Counted from the stretch's first letter, positions 33,257-41,305 are shown. The stretch is 64,000 bases of DNA from DATHAP01 sp963762865 (GCA_963762865.1 CAVXNC010000018.1:1-64000), one strand, 5' to 3'. Translations and numbers: made by a program. The notes: generated from the letters alone by a model not told the origin.

Positions 33257-34927
33257 CTAGAGCGTGGCAGCGACCCGCAGGACCGCCTCGACGGACCGGT
33301 CCACGTCTGCCTCGCGGGTGCTGTGGTTGGACACCGAGACCCGCATCAGCCGCCGGCCCCGCCAGGTCGTGGCACCGAGCCAGCAGGTGCCGTCGGCCTG
33401 GACCGCCTCGACGACTCGGTCGGTCCGGTCGTCGTCGCCGAAGCCGACCAGCACCTGGTTGAGCACGACGTCGTTGACGACCTCGAGACCACCAGCGGCT
33501 AGGCCGTCGGCGAAGCGACGGGCCAGCCGACAGCACCGGTCCACCAGCTCGGCAACGCCGTCCGCACCGAGCTCGCGCAGCGCCGCCCACACGGCGAAGC
33601 CTCGCGCCCGCCGCGAGGACTCGGCCGTCAGGTCGGCCATGCCGGAGACCGCTCCGGAACCGGTCAGGTACGGCGCCGTGTAGGACATCGAGGTCGAGTG
33701 CACGTCGGGCCGCGCGCAGAAGGCGAAGGCGGAGTCATAGGGCACGTTGAGCCACTTGTGGCCGTCGCAGCCCCAGGAGTCGGCAAGCTCCACGCCGTCG
33801 AGCAGGTGGCGCAGCGACGGGCTCGCCGCGGCCCACAGCCCGAAGGCGCCGTCGACGTGAGCCCACCCGCCGTGCTGGTGCGCCAGGTCGCTGCCGGTGC
33901 GCAGGTCGTCGCACGCGCCGGTGTTCACGTTGCCGGCCTGCAGCGCCACGATCGGCGACGCTCCGCCCGCCCCGGCCACCTCCGCGAGCACTTCCGCCAG
34001 GTGCGCCATGTCCATCGCGCCGTTCGCGTCCGCGCGCACCGGCACGACCGCGTCGTTGCCCAGACCAAGCAGCCGCAACGAGCGGTCGACCGTGGCGTGC
34101 CGCTCCACCGACGCCACCACCCGCACGTCAGGTGCACCGAGCAGCCCGCGTTGCTCCACGTCCCACCCGGCATCTGCCAGCACCTGGTGACGCGCCGCGG
34201 CCAGCCCCGCGGTGTTGGCGGCCTGCGCGCCGGTCACGAAGCCGACCGAGGCCGTCGCCGGCACCCCCAGCAGCTGCTTGAGCCAGCCGCCTGCCACCGA
34301 CTCCGCGGCAGCCGCGGCCGGCGACAGGACGCCGTTGAACGCGCACTGGTCCCAGCCGGCCGCCAGCACGTCGGCAGCCACCGATGCCGGCAACGAGCCG
34401 CCGATCACGAAGCCGAAGAACCGTGGGCCGGCAGTCGACATCAGCCCGCCGTCGACGGCGGCGACCAGCTGCTCGACGACCTCAGCAGCAGCCGTCGACG
34501 CATGTGGGAGATCGCCGCCGAGTGCAGCAGCCACCTCGTCGATGCCCTGCGGTCCGCGAACCGGCCGGTCGGCCAGCGACGCCCGGTAGGCAGCGGCGTG
34601 CGAGGCGGCCTTGCGCAGCAGGGAGTCGAGCTCATCCCCGGTTGAGGCCTCGATGATCCGCAGATCCCGCTCGGCGCCGTCACCCAGCTGGCGTAGTGCG
34701 GCCTGGTAGGAGTCGCTCTCGTACGCCGCGACCGCCTCGTCGACGCTGTCGTACTCGATCACGATGGTCCGTTCCGCGACACCGGACTCGAACGCCCGCG
34801 CAGGCGTCCCACGCGCGAGGAAGCGGCCCCCGGCCGCACGCATCGCCGGACCGGCGAGCTCGATGTAGGCGGCCAGCCGGTCGGGGTCGCTGACCGAACG
34901 GAACGTGTTCACCCAGTACGCCGTCAT
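33257..34927 (-). CDS. PLP-dependent decarboxylase (aromatic-L-amino-acid decarboxylase family) fused to an N-terminal DUF1330 domain
   Basis: The 556-residue protein is unusual. Residues 1-95 match DUF1330 (MTAYWVNTFRSVSDPDRLAAY, GGRFLARGTPARAFES, RTIVIEYDSVDEAVAAYESD). From about residue 105 a group II decarboxylase follows. It has FFGFVIGGSLPASVAADVLA, GFVTGAQAANTAGLAAARH, VASVERHATVDRSLRLLGLG and HVDGAFGLWAAASP, with the PLP lysine motif DSWGCDGHKWLNVPYD. The family includes enzymes on tryptophan, tyrosine, histidine and glutamate; the substrate is not determined. I used the ATG at 34927 with GGAG eight bases upstream; a TTG at 34942 is possible. The fusion could be genuine or could come from a lost stop/start pair, but the frame between the two domains is clean. 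Confidence 0.85.
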   Translation of the reverse strand: MTAYWVNTFRSVSDPDRLAAYIELAGPAMRAAGGRFLARGTPARAFESGVAERTIVIEYDSVDEAVAAYESDSYQAALRQLGDGAERDLRIIEASTGDELDSLLRKAASHAAAYRASLADRPVRGPQGIDEVAAALGGDLPHASTAAAEVVEQLVAAVDGGLMSTAGPRFFGFVIGGSLPASVAADVLAAGWDQCAFNGVLSPAAAAAESVAGGWLKQLLGVPATASVGFVTGAQAANTAGLAAARHQVLADAGWDVEQRGLLGAPDVRVVASVERHATVDRSLRLLGLGNDAVVPVRADANGAMDMAHLAEVLAEVAGAGGASPIVALQAGNVNTGACDDLRTGSDLAHQHGGWAHVDGAFGLWAAASPSLRHLLDGVELADSWGCDGHKWLNVPYDSAFAFCARPDVHSTSMSYTAPYLTGSGAVSGMADLTAESSRRARGFAVWAALRELGADGVAELVDRCCRLARRFADGLAAGGLEVVNDVVLNQVLVGFGDDDRTDRVVEAVQADGTCWLGATTWRGRRLMRVSVSNHSTREADVDRSVEAVLRVAATL

Positions 34928-35086
34928 CACGCCAGTCTCCAAGACGCCGCCGCACCGGGCGCCGGTGCCGGTCGGTCAGGCTGCTGACCGCCGGGGGTAA
35001 AGACCAGGTAAAGAGATGCCGATCCCTACTGTGCCCGGAACACCGGGCAGAGGTGTGAACGACCGGGGGTTTGGAGGATCGCGCCG

Positions 35087-36547
35087 ATGGCGCACGTCAG
35101 CATCGCGGCGTTGCGCGACGTGCAGCGGCTGATCGTCCGGCTCAACGCCGGGGCCGATCTGGCCGCCACGTTGCGCGCCGTGGTCGACGGCGTGGTCGAG
35201 GGCCTGGGCTTCGAGGTGGCGGTCGTCAGCCTGGTGCACGACGACAAGACCGTCGAGGCGGTCGCCATCGCCGGCCCGCAGGACGTCAGCGACACACTCC
35301 TGGGCAGGCGGACCCCGTTGGACAAGTGGGAGCGGGCGTTCGCGCGGTCCCACCCGTGGGGCGCGCTGCGCTACGAGCCGCACGAGATGGCCGACCTCGA
35401 CGACATCCCGAGCTGGGTCCCAGACATCCCGGTGGTCGACGACCCCGACGCCTGGCACCCCCTCGACGCGCTCTACGCGCCGCTGCACTCGATCTCCGGC
35501 GACCTCGTCGGGGTCCTCTCGGTCGACCTGCCGCGCGACGGCCGCCGGCCGGGCGAGCTGCAGCGGGAGATGCTGGAGATGTACGCGACGCAGGCAGGCA
35601 TCGCGATCGACAACGCCCGACTGGCGGAGCGCCTGCGTGAGAGCGAGGAGGCCTTCCGGCTGGCCTTCGAGAACGCGCCGTTCGGCATGTCCATCGTCGA
35701 CTTCTCGCCGGCCACTGCCGGGCGGTTCATGCGCGTCAACGAGGCCATGTGCCGGATGCTCGGCTACAGCCGCCGCGAGCTGCAGGACCGCGGCATCGCC
35801 GACATCACCCACCCTGACGACGTACCCGCCGACGAGCGTGTCATCGCCGGCGCGGTGCACGGCGACATCGATCGCTACCACCTGGAGAAGCGCTACCTGC
35901 GGGCCGACGGTCAGCCGGTCTGGGTGTCCCTGCAGACGTCGGTCGTCCGCGACAACACGGGCACGCCGCTCTACGGGATCTCCCAGTTCGAGGACGTCAG
36001 CGACCGCCGCGCCGAGCACCAGGAGCTGACCCGGCGGGCGTTGGTGGACCCGCTCACCGGGCTTCTCAACCGGGCGTCCCTCGAGGACCGGGTCGAGGCC
36101 GCCATCCACGAGGCCCGCCGGACCCGGCGGCACGGCGCCCTGCTGTTCTGCGACCTGGACTCGTTCAAGCCCGTCAACGACACACACGGCCACGCGGTCG
36201 GCGACCAGGTCCTCGCGATCGTCGCGAAGCGGCTCGAGTCCCAGGTGCGGGCCAGGGACACCGCGGCGCGCTTCGGCGGTGACGAGTTCGTGCTCGTCGC
36301 CGACGACCTGGGCGGCGCGATGCTCGACGAGCTCGTGGCCCGGCTCCGCGAGGCGGTCGCCGCGCCGATCGACGTCGCCGGGGTGAACGTCGAGCTGTCG
36401 GTCACGGTCGGCACGGTGGCCGTGACCGGGGCGCACGGCGAGACGGCCGACTCGTTGGTTGCTGCGGCCGACGTCGACATGTACGGCCGCAAGCCGGGGG
36501 CCGAGTCGACCCCGGACATGGCGGGACCCCGGAGCCGGGGGGGATAG
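35087..36547 (+). CDS. Diguanylate cyclase with GAF and PAS sensor domains
   Basis: The 486-residue cytoplasmic protein has a GAF domain (about residues 15-180; LYAPLHSISGDLVGVLSVDLP), a PAS domain (about 187-310; LAFENAPFGMSIVD, GYSRRELQDRGIADITHPDD) and a GGDEF domain (about 315-470; DPLTGLLNRASLEDRVEAAI, FCDLDSFKPVNDTHGHAVGD). RFGGDEFVLV keeps the active site, and RARD five residues before it is the I-site for feedback by c-di-GMP. It should make c-di-GMP in response to a ligand or light/redox cue sensed by the two domains. There is no EAL partner and no membrane helix. It is convergent with the NlpC gene, and nothing fused suggests the target. Confidence 0.93.
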   Translation: MAHVSIAALRDVQRLIVRLNAGADLAATLRAVVDGVVEGLGFEVAVVSLVHDDKTVEAVAIAGPQDVSDTLLGRRTPLDKWERAFARSHPWGALRYEPHEMADLDDIPSWVPDIPVVDDPDAWHPLDALYAPLHSISGDLVGVLSVDLPRDGRRPGELQREMLEMYATQAGIAIDNARLAERLRESEEAFRLAFENAPFGMSIVDFSPATAGRFMRVNEAMCRMLGYSRRELQDRGIADITHPDDVPADERVIAGAVHGDIDRYHLEKRYLRADGQPVWVSLQTSVVRDNTGTPLYGISQFEDVSDRRAEHQELTRRALVDPLTGLLNRASLEDRVEAAIHEARRTRRHGALLFCDLDSFKPVNDTHGHAVGDQVLAIVAKRLESQVRARDTAARFGGDEFVLVADDLGGAMLDELVARLREAVAAPIDVAGVNVELSVTVGTVAVTGAHGETADSLVAAADVDMYGRKPGAESTPDMAGPRSRGG

Positions 36548-36644
36548 CTCCAGGGTCCCTGTGCGCGACCCGGCGGGGGGGTGCCAGGTCACGCACTGCT
36601 GTGGCGGTACGGGCAGGGGGTTCCGGCCGCCCGGTGGTGCCTGT

Positions 36645-37418
36645 CTAGAGGACCCGACCGTAGGACACTGCCGACGACCAGGCGCGGTGCAGGCCGACGC
36701 CGGTGCTCGGGTTCGACGCCTCCCACCAGTAGCCGTTGCCGGCGTAGATGGCGACGTGCCCGATGCTGCCGCCGCCGCCGTTGTAGACGAAGACGAGGTC
36801 GCCGGGCTGCGGGCTGGAGACGCGGGTGGCGACTCCAGACTGCGCCGACGACGAGTGCGGCAGCGAGATGCCGACCTTGGAGAAGACGTACGACGTGAAG
36901 CCCGAGCAGTCGAAGCCGCTCGGGCCCGAGCCGCCGTGCGCGTAGTAGGCGCCGGACGCGACCTGCTGGGCGATGTCGAGGACGTGCGCCGCCGAGGCGC
37001 TCATCCGCTCCACGCTGCGCGAGGCGGTCTGCAGCTGGCGGGACGAAGCCGCGCGCTGGCGAGCCTCGCGACGCTCCGCGGCGCGCTTCTCGGCGAGCCG
37101 CTTGGCCTTCGCCTCGGCGCGCGCCTTGGCCCGGGCGATGCGCTCGGCCCGCTCCTGCTGGGCGTCGGTCACCGCGTCCTGCAGGGCCAGGACGTTCTGG
37201 GTGTTGGCGAGGTCGCTGGCGACGTCGCTGGAGTGCGACACCGGCGTCGTGCGCAGCTTCGTCGCGTGCGACGAGGGTGCTGCCTGCGCGACGACCGTGC
37301 CGGTGATCGAGAGGGTCCCGGCGACGCCAGCGGCGACACCGAGGTGCAGGGGGCTGGCGTTGGCCTTGGAGAACTGCGCGAACTGCTGCAGCCTGGTCGG
37401 CCGTCGATGCTTGGACAA
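36645..37418 (-). CDS. NlpC/P60 cell-wall endopeptidase
   Basis: The 257-residue secreted protein has an N-terminal helix (LGVAAGVAGTLSITGTVVAQAA) serving as signal or anchor, a Lys/Arg/Ala coiled region (ERAERIARAKARAEAKAKR), and a C-terminal NlpC/P60 domain. The catalytic Cys is in PSGFDCSGFTSYVF, the His in GSIGHVAIYAGNGY, and PGDLVFVYNGG is the conserved turn. It should cut D-gamma-glutamyl-diaminopimelate links in peptidoglycan, as RipA/RpfB-partner enzymes do. The TTG start at 37418 has GGGAGAGG eleven bases upstream and gives a start at the conserved SKHRR sequence. A c-di-AMP riboswitch precedes it. Confidence 0.9.
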   Translation of the reverse strand: MSKHRRPTRLQQFAQFSKANASPLHLGVAAGVAGTLSITGTVVAQAAPSSHATKLRTTPVSHSSDVASDLANTQNVLALQDAVTDAQQERAERIARAKARAEAKAKRLAEKRAAERREARQRAASSRQLQTASRSVERMSASAAHVLDIAQQVASGAYYAHGGSGPSGFDCSGFTSYVFSKVGISLPHSSSAQSGVATRVSSPQPGDLVFVYNGGGGSIGHVAIYAGNGYWWEASNPSTGVGLHRAWSSAVSYGRVL

Positions 37419-37423
37419 ACGGT

Positions 37424-37516
37424 CGTCCTCTCCCACGCCTACGAGGTGAGCTGTCGGGTTCGGGCGGGAGGTGCCCGGTCGCTTCCGGTGACGTTCCACC
37501 GGGGCGGCTTAACCCC
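37424..37516 (-). promoter_or_regulatory. Probable c-di-AMP (ydaO/yuaA) riboswitch before the NlpC/P60 gene
   Basis: Read on the minus strand, the leader has the 3' consensus block CCGACAGCTCACCTCG followed by TAGGCGTGGGAGAGG, and earlier GTTAAGCCGCCCCGG. These match the conserved core of the ydaO motif as it appears in actinobacterial leaders of cell-wall hydrolase genes. High c-di-AMP normally turns such genes off. A covariance-model score would settle it. Confidence 0.75.
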
Positions 37517-37532
37517 TAGGACCCCTGAGGGC

Positions 37533-37777
37533 CCACAAACGTGTGGGTCCCCCGCTCCTGCCAGGCGTCTGTCGAGCTGCTGCGCGCGAGAGGCAGGATT
37601 CGGCGGCCTCGCGTGCGCCCGTCCGGAGGTTCCGGTCGAGCGGAGGAGAGGCTACGGGACGGGCCCGAGAAGGCACAAACCGCCCCCTCTCCCCCGCGCG
37701 TCGTGATCTACGCCCTCTGGACCGAGGTGGACCGAAGTGGGAGATCAACTTCTCGGAGCAGCTGGGCGTACGTCGCC
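37533..37777. other. Stretch upstream of the riboswitch, no gene seen
   Basis: It holds a small perfect dyad CCCACA-aacg-TGTGGG (37533-37548). I see no ORF with conserved content, and no obvious -35/-10 pair on the minus strand that I would trust. Confidence 0.4.
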
Positions 37778-38101
37778 TCAGCGCTCGACCGGGTAGCCGG
37801 CCCGGACCCACTCGGCCGTGCCTCCCTCGACGTTGACCGCGTCGACACCCAGCCGGGACAGGTACTGCGCGGCCTGCGCGCTGCGGGCGCCCACGGCGCA
37901 GACCAGGTAGACGGGCCGGTCGGTCGGCAGGTCGCCGGCCACGCCGGGCACGCTCATCATCGGGACCAGCCGGGCGCTGGGGACCCGGCCCTGCTCGAAC
38001 TCCCACTCCTCGCGCACGTCGACAAGCAGCGGACCGTCGCCCTCGCCGACCTCGCCGGCGTCGAGGGCTGCCTTCAGCTCCTGGACGGTGATGCTGCGCA
38101 C
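37778..38101 (-). CDS. Rhodanese-like sulfurtransferase domain protein
   Basis: The 107-residue protein is a single rhodanese domain. LLVDVREEWEFEQGRVPSA (about residues 25-43) is the substrate-approach segment, and YLVCAVGARSAQAAQYLSRLG contains the active-site Cys in the CxxGxRS loop. The domain moves sulfane sulfur or acts as a phosphatase-like binder; its partner is unknown. It lies 12 bp downstream of the dtxR gene and is probably co-transcribed. There is no signal peptide. The loop is one residue shorter than in typical thiosulfate sulfurtransferases. Confidence 0.9.
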   Translation of the reverse strand: MRSITVQELKAALDAGEVGEGDGPLLVDVREEWEFEQGRVPSARLVPMMSVPGVAGDLPTDRPVYLVCAVGARSAQAAQYLSRLGVDAVNVEGGTAEWVRAGYPVER

Positions 38102-38113
38102 GACCCCAGCCTC

Positions 38114-38797
38114 TCAGCCGGTCGTCACGTAGACGTGCGAGGCCACCTCGGCGCTGATCTCGGTCGTCTCGCCGCCGGAGCCGACGAGCAGCCCCTCGCC
38201 ACCGGGGCCGACCGTGATCGAGGCACCCGGCTGGACCCCTGCGCGACGCAGCCTCGACATCAGCGCCGGGTCGCTCTGGACCGGCTCGGCGAGCCGGCGG
38301 ACCACCGCTGCCGTCACGCCGCCGTCGAGGAAGCGGTCCAGGGACTGCAGGACCGACCCGTCGTCGACGCCGTCGGGGTCGCCGAGCTCGGCAAGGCCCG
38401 GGATCGGGTTGCCGTAGGGCGACACGGTCGGGTGCCCGAGGACCTCGAGCAGCTTGCGCTCCACGGTCTCGGACATGACGTGCTCCCAGCGGCAGGCCTC
38501 GTCGTGCACCAGCTCCCAGTCCAGGCCGATGACCTCGACGAGCAGGCACTCGGCCAGCCGGTGCTTGCGCATGACCCGGGTCGCGAGCTTGCGACCGAGC
38601 GGGCTGAGCTCGAGGTGCCGGTCGCCCTCGACGCTGAGCAGGCCGTCGCGCTCCATCCGGGCGACCGTCTGCGACACGGTCGGACCGGACTGCCCGAGCC
38701 GCTCCGCGATGCGCGCCCGCAGCGGGACGACACCCTCCTCTTCCAGCTCGAAGACCGTCCGGAGGTACATCTCGGTGGTGTCGATGAGGTCGCTCAC
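38114..38797 (-). CDS. Metal-dependent repressor of the DtxR/IdeR family
   Basis: The 227-residue protein has the DtxR helix-turn-helix (LRTVFELEEEGVVPLRARIA, GQSGPTVSQTVARMERDGLL), the dimerisation/metal part with MRKHRLAECLLVEVI and HDEACRWEHVMSE (the Cys/Glu/His ligand set), and a C-terminal SH3-like domain (GASITVGPGGEGLLVGSGG). It should bind Fe2+ or Mn2+ and repress uptake genes. The start at GTG 38797 has GGGAGG eight bases upstream, better placed than the ATG at 38806. It is divergent from udgX (70 bp apart) and upstream of the rhodanese. Which of the DtxR or MntR/IdeR roles it has cannot be read from sequence. Confidence 0.9.
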   Translation of the reverse strand: MSDLIDTTEMYLRTVFELEEEGVVPLRARIAERLGQSGPTVSQTVARMERDGLLSVEGDRHLELSPLGRKLATRVMRKHRLAECLLVEVIGLDWELVHDEACRWEHVMSETVERKLLEVLGHPTVSPYGNPIPGLAELGDPDGVDDGSVLQSLDRFLDGGVTAAVVRRLAEPVQSDPALMSRLRRAGVQPGASITVGPGGEGLLVGSGGETTEISAEVASHVYVTTG

Positions 38798-38867
38798 ACC
38801 CACCATCCTCCCGTACGACGCCAGGTCGGCGGCCGTTCGAGAGCCGCGGGGTCGATACTCGGGGTCC

Positions 38868-39503
38868 ATGACGGAGGTGAGCGCCGCCGACTTCGTGCCG
38901 GCCGGGGCCGGGATCGAGGCGCTCCGGGCCGCCGCGCGGGACTGCCGCGGCTGCGAGCTCTGGGAGCCCGCCACGCAGGCCGTGTTCTCGGCCGGCCCGG
39001 ACCGTGCCCAGCTCGTGCTCGTCGGCGAGCAGCCGGGCGACCAGGAGGACCGGCAGGGCGCACCCTTCGTCGGCCCGGCCGGCCGGCTGCTCGTGCGGGC
39101 GGTCGAGGAGGCCGGGCTGGCGCCGGGCGACATCTACCGGACGAACGCCGTGAAGCACTTCCGGTTCACCCAGGACGGGCCGGGGAGGCGCCGGATCCAC
39201 CAGACGCCGGAGATGCGGCACATCACGGCGTGCAAGCCCTGGCTGGTGGCGGAGCTGCGGCTGGTCGACCCGGTCGTGACCGTCGCGCTGGGCGCCACCG
39301 CCGCGAAGGCGCTGCTCGGCCCGGCCGTGCGGGTGACCCGCGACCGGGGCACCGTGCTCGAGCGGGACACCTCGCTCGGCCCGCGGCGGTTCGTGGTGAC
39401 CACCCATCCGAGCGCTGTGCTGCGTACGCCCGAGGACTCCCGCGACGAGGCCTTCGCCGCCCTGGTCGCCGACCTCCGGGTCGCCGCGACATTGATCACG
39501 TGA
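38868..39503 (+). CDS. udgX: Uracil-DNA glycosylase of the UdgX type
   Basis: UdgX proteins excise uracil and form a covalent bond to DNA through a histidine. The 211-residue protein has a family 4-type core: CRGCELWEPATQAVFSAGPD with the Fe-S cysteines, VLVGEQPGDQEDRQGAPFVG (about residues 45-64), and KHFRFTQDGPGRRRIHQTPE, which carries the RRIHQTP insert whose His is the covalent attachment residue (about residue 109). VTTHPSAVLR closes the active site. It is divergent from dtxR. The ATG at 38868 is preceded by GGGG. The nested palindrome at its 3' end overlaps the stop. Confidence 0.93.
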   Translation: MTEVSAADFVPAGAGIEALRAAARDCRGCELWEPATQAVFSAGPDRAQLVLVGEQPGDQEDRQGAPFVGPAGRLLVRAVEEAGLAPGDIYRTNAVKHFRFTQDGPGRRRIHQTPEMRHITACKPWLVAELRLVDPVVTVALGATAAKALLGPAVRVTRDRGTVLERDTSLGPRRFVVTTHPSAVLRTPEDSRDEAFAALVADLRVAATLIT

Positions 39504-39576
39504 GCGTGGTCATTTGTTGCTGGACGGGGCAAATTTGCCTGTGCCAGCAGCCATTGACCACGCCAGCGTGATCAAT
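39491..39576. repeat. 86-bp nested palindrome
   Basis: The outer arms ATTGATCACG (39491) and CGTGATCAAT (39567) are perfect. Inner GCGTGGTCA (39504) pairs with TGACCACGC (39555), and TTGCTGG (39517) with CCAGCAG (39544, one G-T pair). The centre is GGCAAATTTGCC, itself a perfect 12-bp palindrome. It overlaps the last codons of udgX and ends 29 bp before the next gene. Confidence 0.85.
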
Positions 39577-39604
39577 TCGTCGGGACCGTTCTAGCCTCGG
39601 GGCC

Positions 39605-40327
39605 ATGGAGAGCGTGGGGCTGGTGGTCGCGGCTCGGTTCTGCGGGCCGCCGGACACGGGCAACGGCGGCTACACGGCCGGGCTGCTGGCCGCCGGCCTG
39701 TCGGGCGGGCCGGTGCGGGTGACGCTGCACCAGCCGCCGCCGCTGGAGTCGGCGATGGTGCTGGCCCACGAGGACGGCGTGCTCTCCGCGACCTTCGGCG
39801 GCGCGGTCATCGCGACCGCCGAGCCGGGCGAGCTGCTGGGCGACCTGGTCGAGCCGGTGCCCTTCGCGACCGCGCGAGCCGCCCAGTCGCACTACCCAGG
39901 GCTGGTCGGCCACCCCTTCCCCGGCTGCTTCGTGTGCGGGCCGGACCGGCCGCCCGGCGGCTCGGACGGCGGCATGGGCCTGCACCCGGGGCCGGTCGGC
40001 GACTACGGCCCCGGCGGCGACGGATGGGTCGCCACGTCCTGGGTGCCCGACGCATCGCAGGCAGACACCGACGGCTACATCGGGCCGGAGATGGTGTGGG
40101 CGGCGCTGGACTGCCCCGGGGGCTGGGCCAACGACCTGGGCGAGCGCCCGATGGTCCTCGGCCGGATCACCGCGTCGGTGGACGCCGTGCCCGACGTCGG
40201 CGACCGGTGCGTCGTCGTGGGTCGGCGCCGTGGGTCGGACGGCCGGAAGAGCCTGACCGCCAGCACCGCATATGACACCGACGGTCGGATCCTCGGGCAC
40301 GCCGAGTCGATCTGGATCGCCGTCTGA
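39605..40327 (+). CDS. Hotdog-fold-like protein, acyl-CoA thioesterase-related (unknown substrate)
   Basis: The 240-residue protein has a repeated Gly-rich opening (GPPDTGNGGYTAGLLAAGLSG) and FPGCFVCGPDRPPGGSDGG in the middle (about residues 117-135), a motif I associate with conserved actinobacterial hypotheticals of the hotdog superfamily. The late part (MVWAALDCPGGWANDLGERP, LTASTAYDTDGRILGHAESIW) fits the second hotdog of double-hotdog thioesterases. No catalytic residue can be assigned. The ATG begins right after the nested palindrome. It is followed by the small-RNA candidate on the same strand. Confidence 0.65.
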   Translation: MESVGLVVAARFCGPPDTGNGGYTAGLLAAGLSGGPVRVTLHQPPPLESAMVLAHEDGVLSATFGGAVIATAEPGELLGDLVEPVPFATARAAQSHYPGLVGHPFPGCFVCGPDRPPGGSDGGMGLHPGPVGDYGPGGDGWVATSWVPDASQADTDGYIGPEMVWAALDCPGGWANDLGERPMVLGRITASVDAVPDVGDRCVVVGRRRGSDGRKSLTASTAYDTDGRILGHAESIWIAV

Positions 40328-40377
40328 GCCGTCCGCGCGCGGCCTCGAACCGCACTGCGAGACACGGCGGAAAGTCG

Positions 40378-40406
40378 TTGTGATCGCCCCTTTCTGGACG
40401 TACGGT
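40378..40406 (+). promoter_or_regulatory. Sigma-70 type promoter (TTGTGA, 17 bp, TACGGT)
   Basis: A -35 TTGTGA at 40378-40383 and a -10 TACGGT at 40401-40406 are 17 bp apart, the optimal spacing. Transcription would start near 40413 and run into the terminator at 40551-40604. Confidence 0.65.
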
Positions 40407-40438
40407 CGTCCTACACGGAAGGGAGGTGGTCCGAACAC

Positions 40439-40477
40439 TTGAGTACTTATCGGACGCGTGAGGTGGCTGCCAGCTAG
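40439..40477 (+). CDS. 12-residue leader peptide candidate (LSTYRTREVAAS)
   Basis: A TTG start, 12 codons and a TAG stop, with GGGAGGTGG about 12 bases upstream, lie inside the candidate small RNA. The peptide has no run of a single amino acid, so it is not a classic attenuator. The sequence context, not the length, is the support. Confidence 0.4.
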   Translation: MSTYRTREVAAS

Positions 40478-40550
40478 CGCCACGAGCAGCACCCGACGCC
40501 GATCGGATCACCGGCTTCTCGTTGGAACCGGCGAATCCAAGGCAGTCACC

Positions 40551-40604
40551 CGACCCCCGGGCCTGCGCAGGACACGTCCCCTGCGCGGTGAGGCCCGGGG
40601 GTCG
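40551..40604. terminator. Strong terminator, 14-bp perfect stem plus inner stem
   Basis: CGACCCCCGGGCCT pairs with AGGCCCGGGGGTCG; inside, GCGCAGG pairs with CCTGCGC. It is followed by TTGCTGTT. It ends the plus-strand transcript and lies 27 bp beyond the pdxH stop on the other strand, so it may serve both. Confidence 0.85.
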
Positions 40605-40630
40605 TTGCTGTTCCGGCCGAGGTCCCTCGG

Positions 40631-41305
40631 TCAGGGAGCCAGGCGGTCCCGGGTCCAGGGCCCGGTCGATCCCGCCGGCCGTACGTAGCGCAGCCGGTCG
40701 TGCAGGCGCCCCGCGCGGCCGGCCCAGAACTCCCAGGCGACCGGCACCACCCGGTAGCCGCCCCAGTGCGGCGGCACCGGCACCGGCGCGTCTGCCGGGA
40801 AGCGCTCTGTCGCCTCGGCGAGCCGGCGGTCGAGCTCGGCCCGGTCCGCGACGACGGTGGACTGCGGACTGGCCCACGCGCCGAGCTGCGAGTCGCGCGG
40901 CCGGGTCGCGAAGTAGGCCGCGACCACGTCGTCGGGCAGGCGCTCGACGGAGCCGGTCACCCGGACCTGGCGGTGAGCGGGGTGCCACGGGAAGACCAGC
41001 TCCGCGCGCGGGTTCGCAGCCAGCTGGGCCGCCTTGGCCGACCCCGTGTTGGTGAAGAAGCGCAGACCTGCGGCGTCGTACCCCTTGAGGAGCACGGTCC
41101 GCGCCGCCGGCCACCCGTCGCCGCCCACCGTCGCCACGACCATCGCGTTGGGCTCGGCGACCCCGGCCGCCGCGACCTCCGCGAACCACCGGGTGAAGAG
41201 GTCGAGCGGGTCGTCCGGCGCCTGCGTCTCGTCGAGGCCGGCCCGCTCGTAGCCCACCCGCATCAGTGACATGTCAGTCGGGTCTGGCGGCTCCGGTGCG
41301 CTCAC
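40631..41305 (-). CDS. pdxH: Pyridoxamine/pyridoxine 5'-phosphate oxidase
   Basis: PdxH oxidises PNP/PMP to pyridoxal 5'-phosphate with FMN and O2. The 224-residue protein has RTVLLKGYDAAGLRFFTNTG (FMN-binding), ELVFPWHPAHRQVRVTGSVE, and the substrate signature RPRDSQLGAWASPQS (about residues 134-148). The C-terminal motif VPVAWEFWAGRAGRLHDRLR is also conserved. I chose GTG 41305; the ATG at 41272 would drop 11 residues. It is divergent from citrate synthase, 61 bp apart, an arrangement common in actinobacteria. PLP feeds the nearby SerC and decarboxylase, among others. Confidence 0.93.
   Translation of the reverse strand: MSAPEPPDPTDMSLMRVGYERAGLDETQAPDDPLDLFTRWFAEVAAAGVAEPNAMVVATVGGDGWPAARTVLLKGYDAAGLRFFTNTGSAKAAQLAANPRAELVFPWHPAHRQVRVTGSVERLPDDVVAAYFATRPRDSQLGAWASPQSTVVADRAELDRRLAEATERFPADAPVPVPPHWGGYRVVPVAWEFWAGRAGRLHDRLRYVRPAGSTGPWTRDRLAP

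Larger units (their letters stand above)
40413..40608 (+). ncRNA. Candidate small RNA / leader between hotdog gene and pdxH
   Basis: The ~195-nt interval has a promoter at its start and a strong 14-bp terminator at its end, and contains no long gene. Near the 5' end are a purine block GGAAGGGAGGTGG, a 12-codon ORF, and then imperfect stems (TTGGA/TCCAA around 40522-40539). This layout suggests a stable transcript that is either regulatory or encodes the short peptide. I recall the AGTACTTATCGGACGCGTGAGGTGGCT-like core as conserved among actinobacteria, but cannot verify that here. Confidence 0.55.

Noticed and set aside
37509..39407. Long minus-strand ORF covering rhodanese, dtxR and udgX
   Set aside because: The three supported genes have intact motifs in other frames; this frame has none.
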